Origin: Alistipes timonensis JC136
GTDB lineage: Bacteria; Bacteroidota; Bacteroidia; Bacteroidales; Rikenellaceae
Direction of reading: 5' to 3'
NCBI RefSeq assembly: GCF_900107675.1
Contig: NZ_FNRI01000009.1
Location: 1 to 64,000 of the forward strand
Length of the DNA stretch: 64,000 nt
Positions 56,152 through 64,000 of this stretch are shown one piece after another. A program made the position numbers and the translations under genes. The notes under the pieces were generated by a model, which had not been told where the DNA came from, did not search any database, and saw only the letters and a list, made by a program, of their open reading frames with translations. Numbering within the stretch: position 1 is the first letter of the stretch; every line of letters begins with the position of its first letter.

Positions 56152-58344
56152 ATGAAACAATTCGATTCATCCCTGCTGCACGACAAACTGAAGGAGTACT
56201 TCGGCTTTTCGTCGTTCAAAGGGAACCAGGAAGCGGTGATCCGCAACGTGCTGGAAGGCAATGATACCTTCGTGCTGATGCCTACGGGCGGCGGCAAGTC
56301 GTTGTGTTATCAGTTGCCGGCGCTCCTGATGGACGGGGTCGCCATCGTTATCTCGCCGCTGATCGCCCTGATGAAGAACCAGGTCGACGCGATGCGCACG
56401 TTCTCGGCCGAGTCGGGAATCGCGCATTTCCTCAATTCGTCGCTCAACAAGACCGCCGTGGCGCAGGTCCGGGCCGACGTGCTCGCCGGGAAGACCAAAC
56501 TGCTCTATTTCGCCCCCGAGTCGCTCACCAAGGAGGACAACGTGGCGTTCCTGCATAAAATAAAGGTGTCGTTCTACGCCATCGACGAGGCGCACTGCAT
56601 CTCGGAGTGGGGACACGACTTCCGGCCCGAGTACCGCCGCATCCGCCCGATCATCAACGAGATCGGCGCCGCGCCGCTGATCGCCCTCACGGCCACGGCC
56701 ACGCCCAAGGTGCAGCTGGACATCCAGAAGAACCTGGGCATGTCCGACGCCTCGGTCTTCAAATCGTCGTTCAACCGGGCGAACCTCTACTATGAGATCC
56801 GCCCCAAGCGCAACGTCGACCGCGACATCATCCGCTTCATCAAACAGAACGAGGGCAAGAGCGGCATCATCTACTGCCTGAGCCGCAAGAAGGTCGAGGA
56901 GCTTACCGAGCTGCTCGTCGCCAACGGCATCCGTGCGCTGGCCTACCATGCGGGCATGGACGCCGTGACGCGGGCTGCCAACCAGGACGATTTCCTGATG
57001 GAGCGCGTCGAGGTGATCGTCGCCACGATCGCTTTCGGCATGGGCATCGACAAGCCCGACGTGCGCTACGTCATTCACTACGACATTCCCAAATCGCTGG
57101 AGGGGTACTACCAGGAGACCGGCCGCGCCGGCCGTGACGGCGGCGAGGGTTACTGCCTGACCTTTTACAGCTATAAGGATATTCAGAAACTCGAGAAGTT
57201 CATGCAGGGCAAGCCCATCGCCGAACAGGAGATCGGCAAGCTGCTGCTGCTGGAGACGGTCTCCTATGCCGAGAGTTCGATGTGCCGCCGCAAGACGCTG
57301 TTGCATTATTTCGGCGAGGACTATACCGAGGACAACTGCGGCAACTGCGACAACTGCCGCAATCCGAAGCCGAAGGTCGATGCCAAGGCGGCCCTGAAGA
57401 TGGCTCTCGAAGCCCTGCGCGACATCGGCGACAAGTTCAAGGCCGACTACCTGATCAATGTGCTGGTGGGCAAGACCACGGCGCTGATCAAAAGCTACGG
57501 CCATAACAAGTCGAAATGGTTCGGGGCCGGCGCCGAGCACGACGCCCGGTTCTGGGGTGCGGTGCTGCGACAAGCGCTGATTCTGGGGCTGGTGGACAAG
57601 AATATCGAGAATTACGGCCTTATTTCGGTCAATAAAAAGGGCGAGGGATATATCGCCCTGCCGTTCCCGGTGACCGTGACCCTCGATCACGATTACGACG
57701 AGGAGGAGAAGGAATCCGAGTCCGTAGCCCCGATGGGCAAGGGCGGAGCCGCCGACGAGGAGTTGTTCTCGATGCTCAAAGACCTGCGGAAGAAGGTGGC
57801 CAAGCAGCACGGACTGCCGCCGTTCGTCATCTTCCAGGACCCGTCGCTGGAGGATATGGCCGTACAGTACCCGATCACCTTCGAGGAGATGCAGAACATA
57901 ACGGGCGTGGGTGTGGGCAAGGCCCGCAAGTTCGGCGAGGAGTTCATCAAACTCATCAAAGCCTACGTCGAGGAGAAGGAGATCATCCGTCCGCAGGATA
58001 TGATCGTCAAAGGCGTGGCCAGCAAGTCGGGCAACAAGATTTTCATCATCCAGTCGATCGACCGCAAGATGGATTTCGAGGATATCGCCCGGGCCAAGGA
58101 CCTCGACTTCGACGAACTGCTCACCGAGATCGAGGGCATCGTCAACTCGGGCACGAAACTCGACATCTCCTATTACCTGAAAGGGTTTATGGACGAGGAC
58201 AAGATCGAGGATATCTACCTCTATTTCAAAGAGGATGCCGAGAGCGATTCGCTCGACATGGCCATCGAGGAACTGGGGGCGGACTATACCGAGGAGGAGA
58301 TACGCCTCGTGCGCATTAAGTTCATGTGTGAACAGGGCAACTGA
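56152..58344 (+). CDS. recQ: ATP-dependent DNA helicase RecQ
   Basis: The 730-residue 3'-to-5' helicase acts in recombination repair. It shows helicase motif I MPTGGGKSLCYQLP (about 43-56), DEAH box DEAHCISEWGHDFR (about 144-157), motif VI QETGRAGRDGG, the zinc-binding cluster with CGNCDNC (about 396-402), an RQC winged-helix region, and an HRDC domain (about 540-620). It is longer than the 600-residue E. coli form and has a C-terminal extension of about 100 residues, as in other Bacteroidetes. Confidence 0.95.
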   Translation: MKQFDSSLLHDKLKEYFGFSSFKGNQEAVIRNVLEGNDTFVLMPTGGGKSLCYQLPALLMDGVAIVISPLIALMKNQVDAMRTFSAESGIAHFLNSSLNKTAVAQVRADVLAGKTKLLYFAPESLTKEDNVAFLHKIKVSFYAIDEAHCISEWGHDFRPEYRRIRPIINEIGAAPLIALTATATPKVQLDIQKNLGMSDASVFKSSFNRANLYYEIRPKRNVDRDIIRFIKQNEGKSGIIYCLSRKKVEELTELLVANGIRALAYHAGMDAVTRAANQDDFLMERVEVIVATIAFGMGIDKPDVRYVIHYDIPKSLEGYYQETGRAGRDGGEGYCLTFYSYKDIQKLEKFMQGKPIAEQEIGKLLLLETVSYAESSMCRRKTLLHYFGEDYTEDNCGNCDNCRNPKPKVDAKAALKMALEALRDIGDKFKADYLINVLVGKTTALIKSYGHNKSKWFGAGAEHDARFWGAVLRQALILGLVDKNIENYGLISVNKKGEGYIALPFPVTVTLDHDYDEEEKESESVAPMGKGGAADEELFSMLKDLRKKVAKQHGLPPFVIFQDPSLEDMAVQYPITFEEMQNITGVGVGKARKFGEEFIKLIKAYVEEKEIIRPQDMIVKGVASKSGNKIFIIQSIDRKMDFEDIARAKDLDFDELLTEIEGIVNSGTKLDISYYLKGFMDEDKIEDIYLYFKEDAESDSLDMAIEELGADYTEEEIRLVRIKFMCEQGN

Positions 58345-58482
58345 TTTTTGATTTTACGGGGCATTTCCGCGCTTCGTTTGCGGCCCGGAAACTGCTCCTC
58401 TAAAATTAAAAATGAATGGAACGGGGTTGGTGCTTTGGGCGCCGGGATAGCAAGAGATGTAACTAACCGATATAACTTAACT

Positions 58483-58710
58483 ATGACGCCTATGAACAAG
58501 AAGACTTTTACACTTGCCCTGGTATTTCTGCTGGTGACGATTGCGTGGCTCGGTGTCAACATCTACTGGGCCCTGAACCGTCAGAACAATGCGTTCGATA
58601 TGGTTGTGGCGCTGTTGTTCGTCGCGGCCGGTATCGGAATGGTTTACAATGAGTGCAAAAAGAAAAAATGCCGGCACCTCGACGAGGTCAACCGGCACAA
58701 GATTCCGTAG
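58483..58710 (+). CDS. Small two-span membrane protein
   Basis: The 75-residue protein has two membrane segments (about 8-27 and 36-53) and a lysine-rich cytoplasmic end with ECKKKKC. I recognise no family. The start is uncertain between ATG 58483 and ATG 58492. The upstream frame is open but reads through A-rich spacer. Confidence 0.6.
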   Translation: MTPMNKKTFTLALVFLLVTIAWLGVNIYWALNRQNNAFDMVVALLFVAAGIGMVYNECKKKKCRHLDEVNRHKIP

Positions 58711-58821
58711 CCTGTGCATGCGACAGACCGGTTTCAGGCGATATTGGCTGTCGCCCCGGCCTGACGACCCTCGGAGCGCTCCGGCATCGGAAAAAGAAAT
58801 ATTCTCAAAACGAGGATTGAT

Positions 58822-59061
58822 ATGAAGAACAATCTTATGCAGCTTGTGCGCCTGGTAGCAATGGTGCTGGCTATTGCGGGCATCATCTATGCCCTGGAGT
58901 TTATGGAGCGCGGCATCGCCGTGTGGTTCTGGGTCACGCTCCTGGGCGTGGGGTTTGTGGGACTGCTCTACACGTTCCGCCTGACGCAGCGTCGTGCGGC
59001 GCGTGCCCGGCGCGAGCAGGAACGCCTCGAAAAGAAGCGCAGCCGCCGCTCGAGACGCTGA
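58822..59061 (+). CDS. Small membrane protein with basic tail
   Basis: The 79-residue protein has two membrane segments (about 9-27 and 32-52) and a strongly basic C-terminus (RRAARARREQERLEKKRSRR) that would face the cytoplasm. The family is not recognised. It lies 111 bp after another small membrane protein and may be co-transcribed with it. A bidirectional terminator follows at 59088. Confidence 0.65.
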   Translation: MKNNLMQLVRLVAMVLAIAGIIYALEFMERGIAVWFWVTLLGVGFVGLLYTFRLTQRRAARARREQERLEKKRSRRSRR

Positions 59062-59087
59062 GGAGGCAGTTGTTGCCGGAAATGGAA

Positions 59088-59126
59088 CGAATCCGCCGAA
59101 CGGCTTTATGGCCTCCGGCGGATTCG
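59088..59126. terminator. Bidirectional terminator
   Basis: CGAATCCGCCG pairs with CGGCGGATTCG around a 17-nt loop between converging genes. Confidence 0.7.
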
Positions 59127-59130
59127 TGCG

Positions 59131-60447
59131 TTAATTCTGGATCGAAGAGAGTATTCCGTTCTCGAAGTAGAGGTAGCTGCCCAGTCCGTAAACCCATTGT
59201 TCGTGGACGCCCCAGCTTCCCGACGAACGGTTGATGTCGTCCGGCGATCCCCACGCTTCGCGGCACATTTCGCGGGTCATGCCGATCCGCACCTTGCCTG
59301 CGAGGATCAGGTCGGCGGTCTGTCTGCCGTATTTCCGGTAGAGCGCCGCCTTGTGCTCGCGCTCCTCTTTCTCGCGTTGCAGACGGGCCTCTTCGCGCTG
59401 CCGCTCCTCCTCGGCGCGCCGGGCGTACACCTCTTCGGCCGGGGTGAGCACCAGCTTGTCCACAAAGGCGCGGTCCCTGCGATGCGCGTACCCTTCGACC
59501 CCGAACGGGGTCGGGTAACGGGTCAGCGGTATGTAAATCTGCACGCTGTCCTCTCTCTTTTCGAAGACGAACGACGGTACGGCGTATCCCGTTCCGTCGC
59601 CGATCAGCCGGACATCCGTACAGCGCAGTTCCGTGCCGAACTGCAGTTGATCGGCCTCTCCCTGCATGGTGTTGACGTACAGTCCGAAATAGTCGGAGAC
59701 GTACCCCAAGGCGTCCGGTTTGCGTCCCGTCAGGAAGAAATCTTTGCCGAGATACTCCGCGCGGTATTTTTCGATCAGCCCTTCGATCACGGCCGGATAG
59801 CATTCGTCCCGCAGGTTTTTCGGGTCCGTTCCGCGGTGTGCGAACCAGCAGAGCACCTTGCCTGCGTCGTCGCGGAGCCGGAACATCAGCAGCTCGGAAT
59901 CTTCGAGCCGGCTTGTCTCCACCCCGAGAATTTCGAAACTCCGCCCGTCGACCGCCTCCGCCGGGGTGAACCACCCGGAGCGGGTTTGTCCCGAATAGTC
60001 CAGCGTGCCCAGACCGCCTGCTTCGTGGAACGGGCATCCGAGGGGCGTCAGGTCGTCGTGCCCGAAGTGCTTGTAATGCCGGGGGCTGTACACGTCGCTG
60101 TACACGGTGTCGATCCGGAAATCCTCCGGACGGAACTTTCTGCGGGGCTTGCGCAGCCACACCGTGTCGACGGCGACGGCGGCAGGCGTTTCCGCGAGGA
60201 AGTTGAAATAGGCGACCGGCTTCAGACCGGCGTGGATGTCCCGGGGATAGAAGAGGATGCGCTGCCCTTTGAGGCCCTCGTAATAGGCCGCATCGCCGTT
60301 TACGCGGATGTTCGAAAGCGAGTCGTAGACGACGGCTGCCGGAGTCTCCGGGGCGGCTTTGCGGGGCAGGACGGATTCGGTTTTGAGTTGGGCCGAGGCG
60401 CTCAGGATACACCAGAGGCCCGGCAGGAGGCAGTATAGGGGTTTCAT
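59131..60447 (-). CDS. Hypothetical exported protein with charged coiled-coil segment
   Basis: The 438-residue protein has a signal peptide (LLPGLWCILSASAQ, cleavage near 20). The body is a mixed alpha/beta domain without a recognised motif. A glutamate/arginine-rich coiled coil lies at about 330-375 (EEERQREEARLQREKEERE). The C-terminal 60 residues (VRIGMTREMCREAWGSPDDINRS) resemble the small SmpA/BamE-like fold that begins IGMT..V...WG.P. ATG 60447 is chosen because it starts the signal peptide. A TACCTTTG box lies at 60474-60467. Confidence 0.78.
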   Translation of the reverse strand: MKPLYCLLPGLWCILSASAQLKTESVLPRKAAPETPAAVVYDSLSNIRVNGDAAYYEGLKGQRILFYPRDIHAGLKPVAYFNFLAETPAAVAVDTVWLRKPRRKFRPEDFRIDTVYSDVYSPRHYKHFGHDDLTPLGCPFHEAGGLGTLDYSGQTRSGWFTPAEAVDGRSFEILGVETSRLEDSELLMFRLRDDAGKVLCWFAHRGTDPKNLRDECYPAVIEGLIEKYRAEYLGKDFFLTGRKPDALGYVSDYFGLYVNTMQGEADQLQFGTELRCTDVRLIGDGTGYAVPSFVFEKREDSVQIYIPLTRYPTPFGVEGYAHRRDRAFVDKLVLTPAEEVYARRAEEERQREEARLQREKEEREHKAALYRKYGRQTADLILAGKVRIGMTREMCREAWGSPDDINRSSGSWGVHEQWVYGLGSYLYFENGILSSIQN

Positions 60448-60466
60448 TTTTCGGGGCGTATGGAGA

Positions 60467-60474
60467 CAAAGGTA
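60467..60474 (-). promoter_or_regulatory. -7 element of the exported-protein gene
   Basis: TACCTTTG on the minus strand, 20 bp before the ATG. Its -33 region overlaps the palindrome at 60494-60508. Confidence 0.6.
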
Positions 60475-60493
60475 ACAATATTTCGCACCATTG

Positions 60494-60583
60494 GTGTCGT
60501 AACGACACTTTTTAATTGTCGGAAAGTTTTGTCGAACCGCATGCAATTCGGTTTTGAATCCATCCGACTTTTTCGTACCTTTG
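60494..60583 (+). promoter_or_regulatory. Bipartite palindromic promoter module of rsmA
   Basis: In order: palindrome GTGTCGTAACGACAC (60494-60508), a spacer, palindrome-like GAACCGCATGCAATTCGG (60534-60551), -33 TTTG (60553-60556), a 19-bp spacer and -7 TACCTTTG (60576-60583). The same elements with nearly the same spacing occur upstream of the M16 peptidase operon (63957-63869). Confidence 0.75.
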
Positions 60584-60601
60584 GAGCCTATTCGAGTAAT
60601 T

Positions 60602-61390
60602 ATGACGGAAGTAAGGGCTAAAAAGGCGCTGGGACAGCATTTTCTCACCGACCTGAACATTGCACGCAAAATTTGCGATTCACTGTCGGGCGGAACCTCC
60701 TCCGCGCCGTGTCCGGTGCTGGAAGTGGGGTGCGGTATGGGCGTGCTGACGCAGTTTTTGCTGCGCCGCGACGATGTCGTGACGTGGGGCGCCGAGATCG
60801 ACTCGGAGAGCGTCGCCTACCTCCACGCCCATTATCCGGAGTTCGCACCGCGGCTGATCGAGGGCGATTTCCTGCGGATGAACCTCCGCGAACGCTTTCC
60901 CGAGGGGCTGCGGATCATCGGCAATTTCCCTTATAACATCTCGTCTCAGATTTTCTTCAAAGTGCTGGAAAACCGCGACCTCGTGCCCGAGTGCGTCGGC
61001 ATGATCCAGAAAGAGGTCGCCGTGCGGCTGGCCGAGCCTCCCGGGTCGAAAGAGTACGGCATCCTTTCGGTGCTCCTGCAGGCGTGGTACGACATCGAAT
61101 ACCTTTTCACGGTCAACGAAACGGTCTTCAATCCGCCTCCGAAGGTCAAAAGCGCCGTCATCCGCCTGCGCCGCAACGCCACGGAGCGTCTGGGGTGCGA
61201 CGAGCCGCTGTTCGTAAAGGTGGTGAAAGCCTCCTTCGGCCAGCGCCGCAAGATGATCCGCAATTCGCTGAAATCCGTGTTCGGCGATTTCGGCGGCGCG
61301 GAGCACCCGTTCTTCACACAGCGCGCCGAGCAGCTCTCGGTGGCCGATTTCGTCGAACTTACGAATTGGGTCGCCGCGCACCGGCAATAA
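60602..61390 (+). CDS. rsmA: 16S rRNA dimethyladenosine transferase
   Basis: The 262-residue KsgA/RsmA enzyme dimethylates two adenosines near the 3' end of 16S rRNA. Motif I is LEVGCGMGVLTQFLL (about 40-54), motif IV is NFPYNIS (about 109-115), and the C-terminal FGQRRKMIRNSLK is present. ATG 60602 is chosen because it begins the family N-terminus (RAKKALGQHFL) and follows the promoter module. Its end overlaps the converging M16 gene by 32 bp. Confidence 0.95.
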   Translation: MTEVRAKKALGQHFLTDLNIARKICDSLSGGTSSAPCPVLEVGCGMGVLTQFLLRRDDVVTWGAEIDSESVAYLHAHYPEFAPRLIEGDFLRMNLRERFPEGLRIIGNFPYNISSQIFFKVLENRDLVPECVGMIQKEVAVRLAEPPGSKEYGILSVLLQAWYDIEYLFTVNETVFNPPPKVKSAVIRLRRNATERLGCDEPLFVKVVKASFGQRRKMIRNSLKSVFGDFGGAEHPFFTQRAEQLSVADFVELTNWVAAHRQ

Positions 61391-62627
61391 CCGTCACCAA
61401 ATCCTCTTTCGCCAGGTATTTCCGGGCCAGCGTTTGCACGTCGGCAGGCGTCATCTGCCGGATGCGGCGGATATTCTCGCCGATTGCCGTGTTGTCCGTG
61501 CCGCAGAGAATGTTCTCGATCGTCACGTCGGCGATGCCGAACGGTCCGTCGAGAATGCGCATCATCTCGCCCGTCATCATGTTCTTCACCAGCGCCAGCT
61601 CCTCCTCGGGCATCGCCTCCGTGCGGAGGCGTTCGATCTCCTTGTAGATTTCCTGCAGGGCCTCCTGCGTGACATCGGTCCCGACCTGCGCCGCCACGGC
61701 GAAATAGCCCTCGCGTTCGAAGTTGACCATTGCGGCCACCACACCATACGTGTACCCGTGCTTTTCGCGGAGGTTCTGCATCAGCCGCGATCCGAAGTAG
61801 CCGCCCAGGGCCGTCGCCACGACCTGCATGCCCACGAAATCGGGATGCTGGCGCGGGAACAGCAGGCGTCCCAGCCGCAGTGACGACTGTACCGCCCCGG
61901 GGTGGTCGACGAACGCCGCGTGCGTGGTCTCGGGCGCCGGAAACCGGATCGCCGTCTCGGCCTCCCCGTGGGGAAGCTGCGCCGCGAGGGCTCCGACGGC
62001 CTGCAGTTCGTGTTCTCCGATGCGGCCGCTGCAGACCACGAAGCAGTTCTCTGCGGTGTAGAACCGCCGGTGGAAATCGGCCACGTCGTCGCGTGTGAGC
62101 CGGTCGTATTCAGCCTCGTCCGACGAAATGCCGTAGGGGTGGTGCGCCCCGAACAGCGCCCGGGCGAAGGCTTCGCGGGCCTGGACGTCGACTTTCGTGC
62201 GGTCGATGGCCAGCCGTTGCCTGCGTTTGGCGGCATAGGTGCGCAGCTCCTCTTCGGGGAACGTGGGGCGGAGCAGTATCTCCTCCGCCACGGCGAGCGT
62301 CCGGTCGAAGAATTTCGAGAGGGTGGCGAAATTGATATAGGCGTAGTCGCGGTCGATGTTGACATCGTACCACGAGCCGTAGTAATCGAGCTGTTCGGCG
62401 ACCTCACGGGCCGTCATGTTGTGTGTGCCCTCGGCGAGCAGGTTGGCGGCGGCCGATGCCGAGAAAGGCGCCTGCTGAAGGGCCGATCCGGCGCGGAAGA
62501 CGAACGAGATGCGCAGCACCTCGAAATCCTCCGAAGCGAGCGTGTAGAGGGCGACGCCGTTGGGCAGCAGGGTCTTTGCAGCCTCGGCGACCTCGATCTC
62601 CGAGGGGGTTATGCGGGGTTGTGTCAT
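61359..62627 (-). CDS. M16-family peptidase homologue, non-catalytic partner
   Basis: The 422-residue protein has the M16 two-domain layout, but the N-terminal zinc motif HxxEH is replaced (ASAAANLLAEGTH) so it should not bind zinc. The C-terminal domain retains the NLREKHGYTYGV loop (about 306-317) that completes the active site of the partner. This is the usual division of labour in two-subunit M16B peptidases. It overlaps the catalytic subunit's stop by 4 bp (ATGA). Confidence 0.9.
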   Translation of the reverse strand: MTQPRITPSEIEVAEAAKTLLPNGVALYTLASEDFEVLRISFVFRAGSALQQAPFSASAAANLLAEGTHNMTAREVAEQLDYYGSWYDVNIDRDYAYINFATLSKFFDRTLAVAEEILLRPTFPEEELRTYAAKRRQRLAIDRTKVDVQAREAFARALFGAHHPYGISSDEAEYDRLTRDDVADFHRRFYTAENCFVVCSGRIGEHELQAVGALAAQLPHGEAETAIRFPAPETTHAAFVDHPGAVQSSLRLGRLLFPRQHPDFVGMQVVATALGGYFGSRLMQNLREKHGYTYGVVAAMVNFEREGYFAVAAQVGTDVTQEALQEIYKEIERLRTEAMPEEELALVKNMMTGEMMRILDGPFGIADVTIENILCGTDNTAIGENIRRIRQMTPADVQTLARKYLAKEDLVTVIAGARRPNS

Positions 62628-63862
62628 TTTTTCGTGTTGTAAATGAGCGTGGAGCTGTTTTCGGGCCGGAACGTGCGGCTGCTGAACGAGCGGATCTCTT
62701 CGTCGGTGACGGCACGGTAGCGGTCGACTTCGCGGTTGATCAGTTCGAGGTCTCCCAGCATCTCGTAAAACCCGAGGTTCATCGCCTTGTTCATGACGTT
62801 CAGTTCGCCGAACAGCGTGTTGGCTTCGAACTTGTTTTTGACTTTTTCGACCTCGTAAGCCGTTGCGGGCGTCGTTTGCAGCATGGCGATTTCTTCGCGG
62901 AACGCCGCTTCGGCCGCCTTGGGCGGGATGCCCGGAAGCAACTGGCCCGTGAAGACGAACAGCCCCGGGTCCACGTCGCCCGTGACATAGGCGTTGACGC
63001 TCGACAGCAGTTGGCGCTCTTTGACCAGATGCGTGTAGAGTCGTCCCGAGTCGCCGCCCGACAGCAGGTCCGAAACCAGGTCGGCCGTGTAGAAATCCCC
63101 TTCGGTGCGTCCGCCCATGTGGTAGGCCACGGTGACGGTCGAAGCCGGCACGTCGCGCTCCACCTCCTCGCGGCGCGCCTCGGTCTGCGCGGGCTCCTGC
63201 GGAATGGCTGCGGCGTCGGCAGGGTGGTCGGCGAGCGGTGCGAACCACTTTTCGGCCAGTTCCAGCATGCGCTCCTCCTCGATGTCCGCGGAGATCGACA
63301 GCACGGCGTTCGACGGGCGGTAGTGGGCGCGGTAGAAGGCCTCCACCTCTTCGAGCGTCGCTCCGGCAATGTGGTCGGTCGTAAGGCCGATGGTCGCCCA
63401 GCGGTAGGGGTGGACCTTGTAGGCCAGCGCCCGCAGCAGCATCGTCTGGTCGCCGTAAGGCTGGTTGAGGTAACGCTGGCGGAACTCCTCGATCACCACT
63501 TTTTTCTCGGCTTCGAATTTCGCAGGGGTGATGTCCAGTCCCTCCATGCGGTCGCTTTCGAGCCAGAGGGCCGTCTCGATGTTGTCCTTCGGGAGCGTGA
63601 TGTAGAAATCCGTATAGTCGTTGTTCGTGAAGGCGTTGTTGTCGCCCGAGGCCATCTGCACCGGGAGGTCGAAATTGGGAACTTCGCGCGTGCCGCGGAA
63701 CATCAGGTGCTCGAACAGGTGGGCGAATCCCGTGCGTGCGGGATTCTCGTTGCGTGCGCCGACTTTGTAGAGCATGTTCACGGCGGCGAGTTTCGAAGCC
63801 CGGTCGCGGTTGACGACTACGGTGAGGCCGTTCGGCAGTATTTTCTTGGTGTATGGAATCAT
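62624..63862 (-). CDS. M16-family zinc peptidase, catalytic subunit
   Basis: The 412-residue processing-peptidase-like enzyme has the inverted zinc motif HLFEHLMF (about 47-54) and the distal ligand Glu in EKKVVIEEFRQR (about 120-131). It has no signal peptide, so it is probably cytoplasmic. ATG 63862 is chosen over longer frames because it matches the family N-terminus (YTKKILPNGLTVV) and lies 6 bp from a -7 box, implying a leaderless or nearly leaderless message. It is the first gene of the M16 pair. Confidence 0.93.
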   Translation of the reverse strand: MIPYTKKILPNGLTVVVNRDRASKLAAVNMLYKVGARNENPARTGFAHLFEHLMFRGTREVPNFDLPVQMASGDNNAFTNNDYTDFYITLPKDNIETALWLESDRMEGLDITPAKFEAEKKVVIEEFRQRYLNQPYGDQTMLLRALAYKVHPYRWATIGLTTDHIAGATLEEVEAFYRAHYRPSNAVLSISADIEEERMLELAEKWFAPLADHPADAAAIPQEPAQTEARREEVERDVPASTVTVAYHMGGRTEGDFYTADLVSDLLSGGDSGRLYTHLVKERQLLSSVNAYVTGDVDPGLFVFTGQLLPGIPPKAAEAAFREEIAMLQTTPATAYEVEKVKNKFEANTLFGELNVMNKAMNLGFYEMLGDLELINREVDRYRAVTDEEIRSFSSRTFRPENSSTLIYNTKK

Positions 63863-63868
63863 GATTGG

Positions 63869-63957
63869 CAAAGGTAATAAAAAGCGGAATGGCTGCAAAA
63901 CCGAATGCAATTCGGTTCAGCAGGCCCTTCCGAGCGGTAAAAGTGTCGTTACGACAC
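63869..63957 (-). promoter_or_regulatory. Bipartite palindromic promoter module of the M16 operon
   Basis: On the minus strand: palindrome GTGTCGTAACGACAC (63957-63943), GAACCGAATTGCATTCGG (63918-63901), -33 TTTG (63898-63895), an 18-bp spacer and -7 TACCTTTG (63876-63869). A second TACCTTTG lies just upstream of the first palindrome (63965-63958). The arrangement copies the rsmA promoter. The remaining bases to 64000 show no supportable gene. Confidence 0.75.
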
Positions 63958-64000
63958 CAAAGGTATGAAAAAGCAGCGGCGGAGAACACAAGTGACGCCT

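Noticed and set aside
61359..62627. M16 homologue without HxxEH called as a pseudogene
   Set aside because: Loss of the zinc motif in one subunit is normal for paired M16B peptidases, the frame is intact and the C-terminal motif is kept.
63965..64000. Partial plus-strand frame at the window end (MKKQRRRTQ...)
   Set aside because: Only 12 codons are visible and the start overlaps a minus-strand -7 box; not enough to call a gene.
1..64000. CRISPR arrays, rRNA genes, complete insertion sequences
   Set aside because: No regularly spaced repeats, rRNA-like sequence or transposase gene was found.

Overview
The window is a chromosomal segment of a GC-rich member of the Bacteroidales, most likely Alistipes or a close relative (Rikenellaceae). 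The phylum call rests on a SusC/SusD pair, BACON-type lipoproteins, many promoters of the Bacteroidetes form TTTG-N19-TAtnTTTG, and almost no Shine-Dalgarno sequences. The genus is inferred from gene content and base composition, not proven.

Layout. 1-4.7 kb: a SusC/SusD glycan-uptake pair. 4.8-13.1 kb: a genomic island in the 3' end of tRNA-Phe(GAA), bounded by 13-bp direct repeats. It carries two tyrosine recombinases (one with an excisionase-like HTH gene), a caspase-like protein, a very AT-rich restriction-modification pair resembling CfrBI, a PD-(D/E)XK nuclease operon with a 121-nt hairpin in its leader, and about 0.6 kb of AT-rich non-coding DNA. The original tRNA terminator now lies just outside the right end. 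13.2-29.4 kb: dinB, a DUF1848 protein, hsp20, lutABC, EFR1-type and HRDC proteins, a nitroreductase-like lipoprotein, a NUDIX hydrolase, a cysteine desulfidase, a histidine phosphatase, waaA, yraN, tyrA and pepE. 29.5-37.6 kb: acpP-fabF-rnc-radC, a BACON-like lipoprotein, a structured intergenic region, then glyS-yqgF-def and two small exported proteins. 37.7-45.7 kb: two tandem paralogous outer-membrane barrels, ppdK, an HTH gene with a catalytically dead-looking EEP-family protein, and rpsP-rimM-mnmA. 45.9-49.9 kb: tRNA-Arg(UCU) and a signalling cluster with a receiver-only regulator, a histidine kinase that has lost its phospho-acceptor His, and an intact kinase. 50-56 kb: an overlapping chain lptB-aroA-aroC-prmC-recX-M23 peptidase. 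56-64 kb: recQ, small membrane proteins, rsmA and an M16 peptidase pair.

Most promising observations: (i) a promoter module of about 90 bp with two palindromes and conserved spacing, shared by rsmA and the M16 peptidase operon, with a related palindrome at the cysteine desulfidase promoter; (ii) the recombinase translationally coupled to a caspase-like protein that ends exactly where the AT-rich restriction-modification cassette begins; (iii) the two roughly 120-nt structured hairpins at 10.7 kb and 34.0 kb; (iv) two pseudo-enzymes, the histidine kinase with Cys in place of His and the EEP nuclease homologue lacking its catalytic residues.
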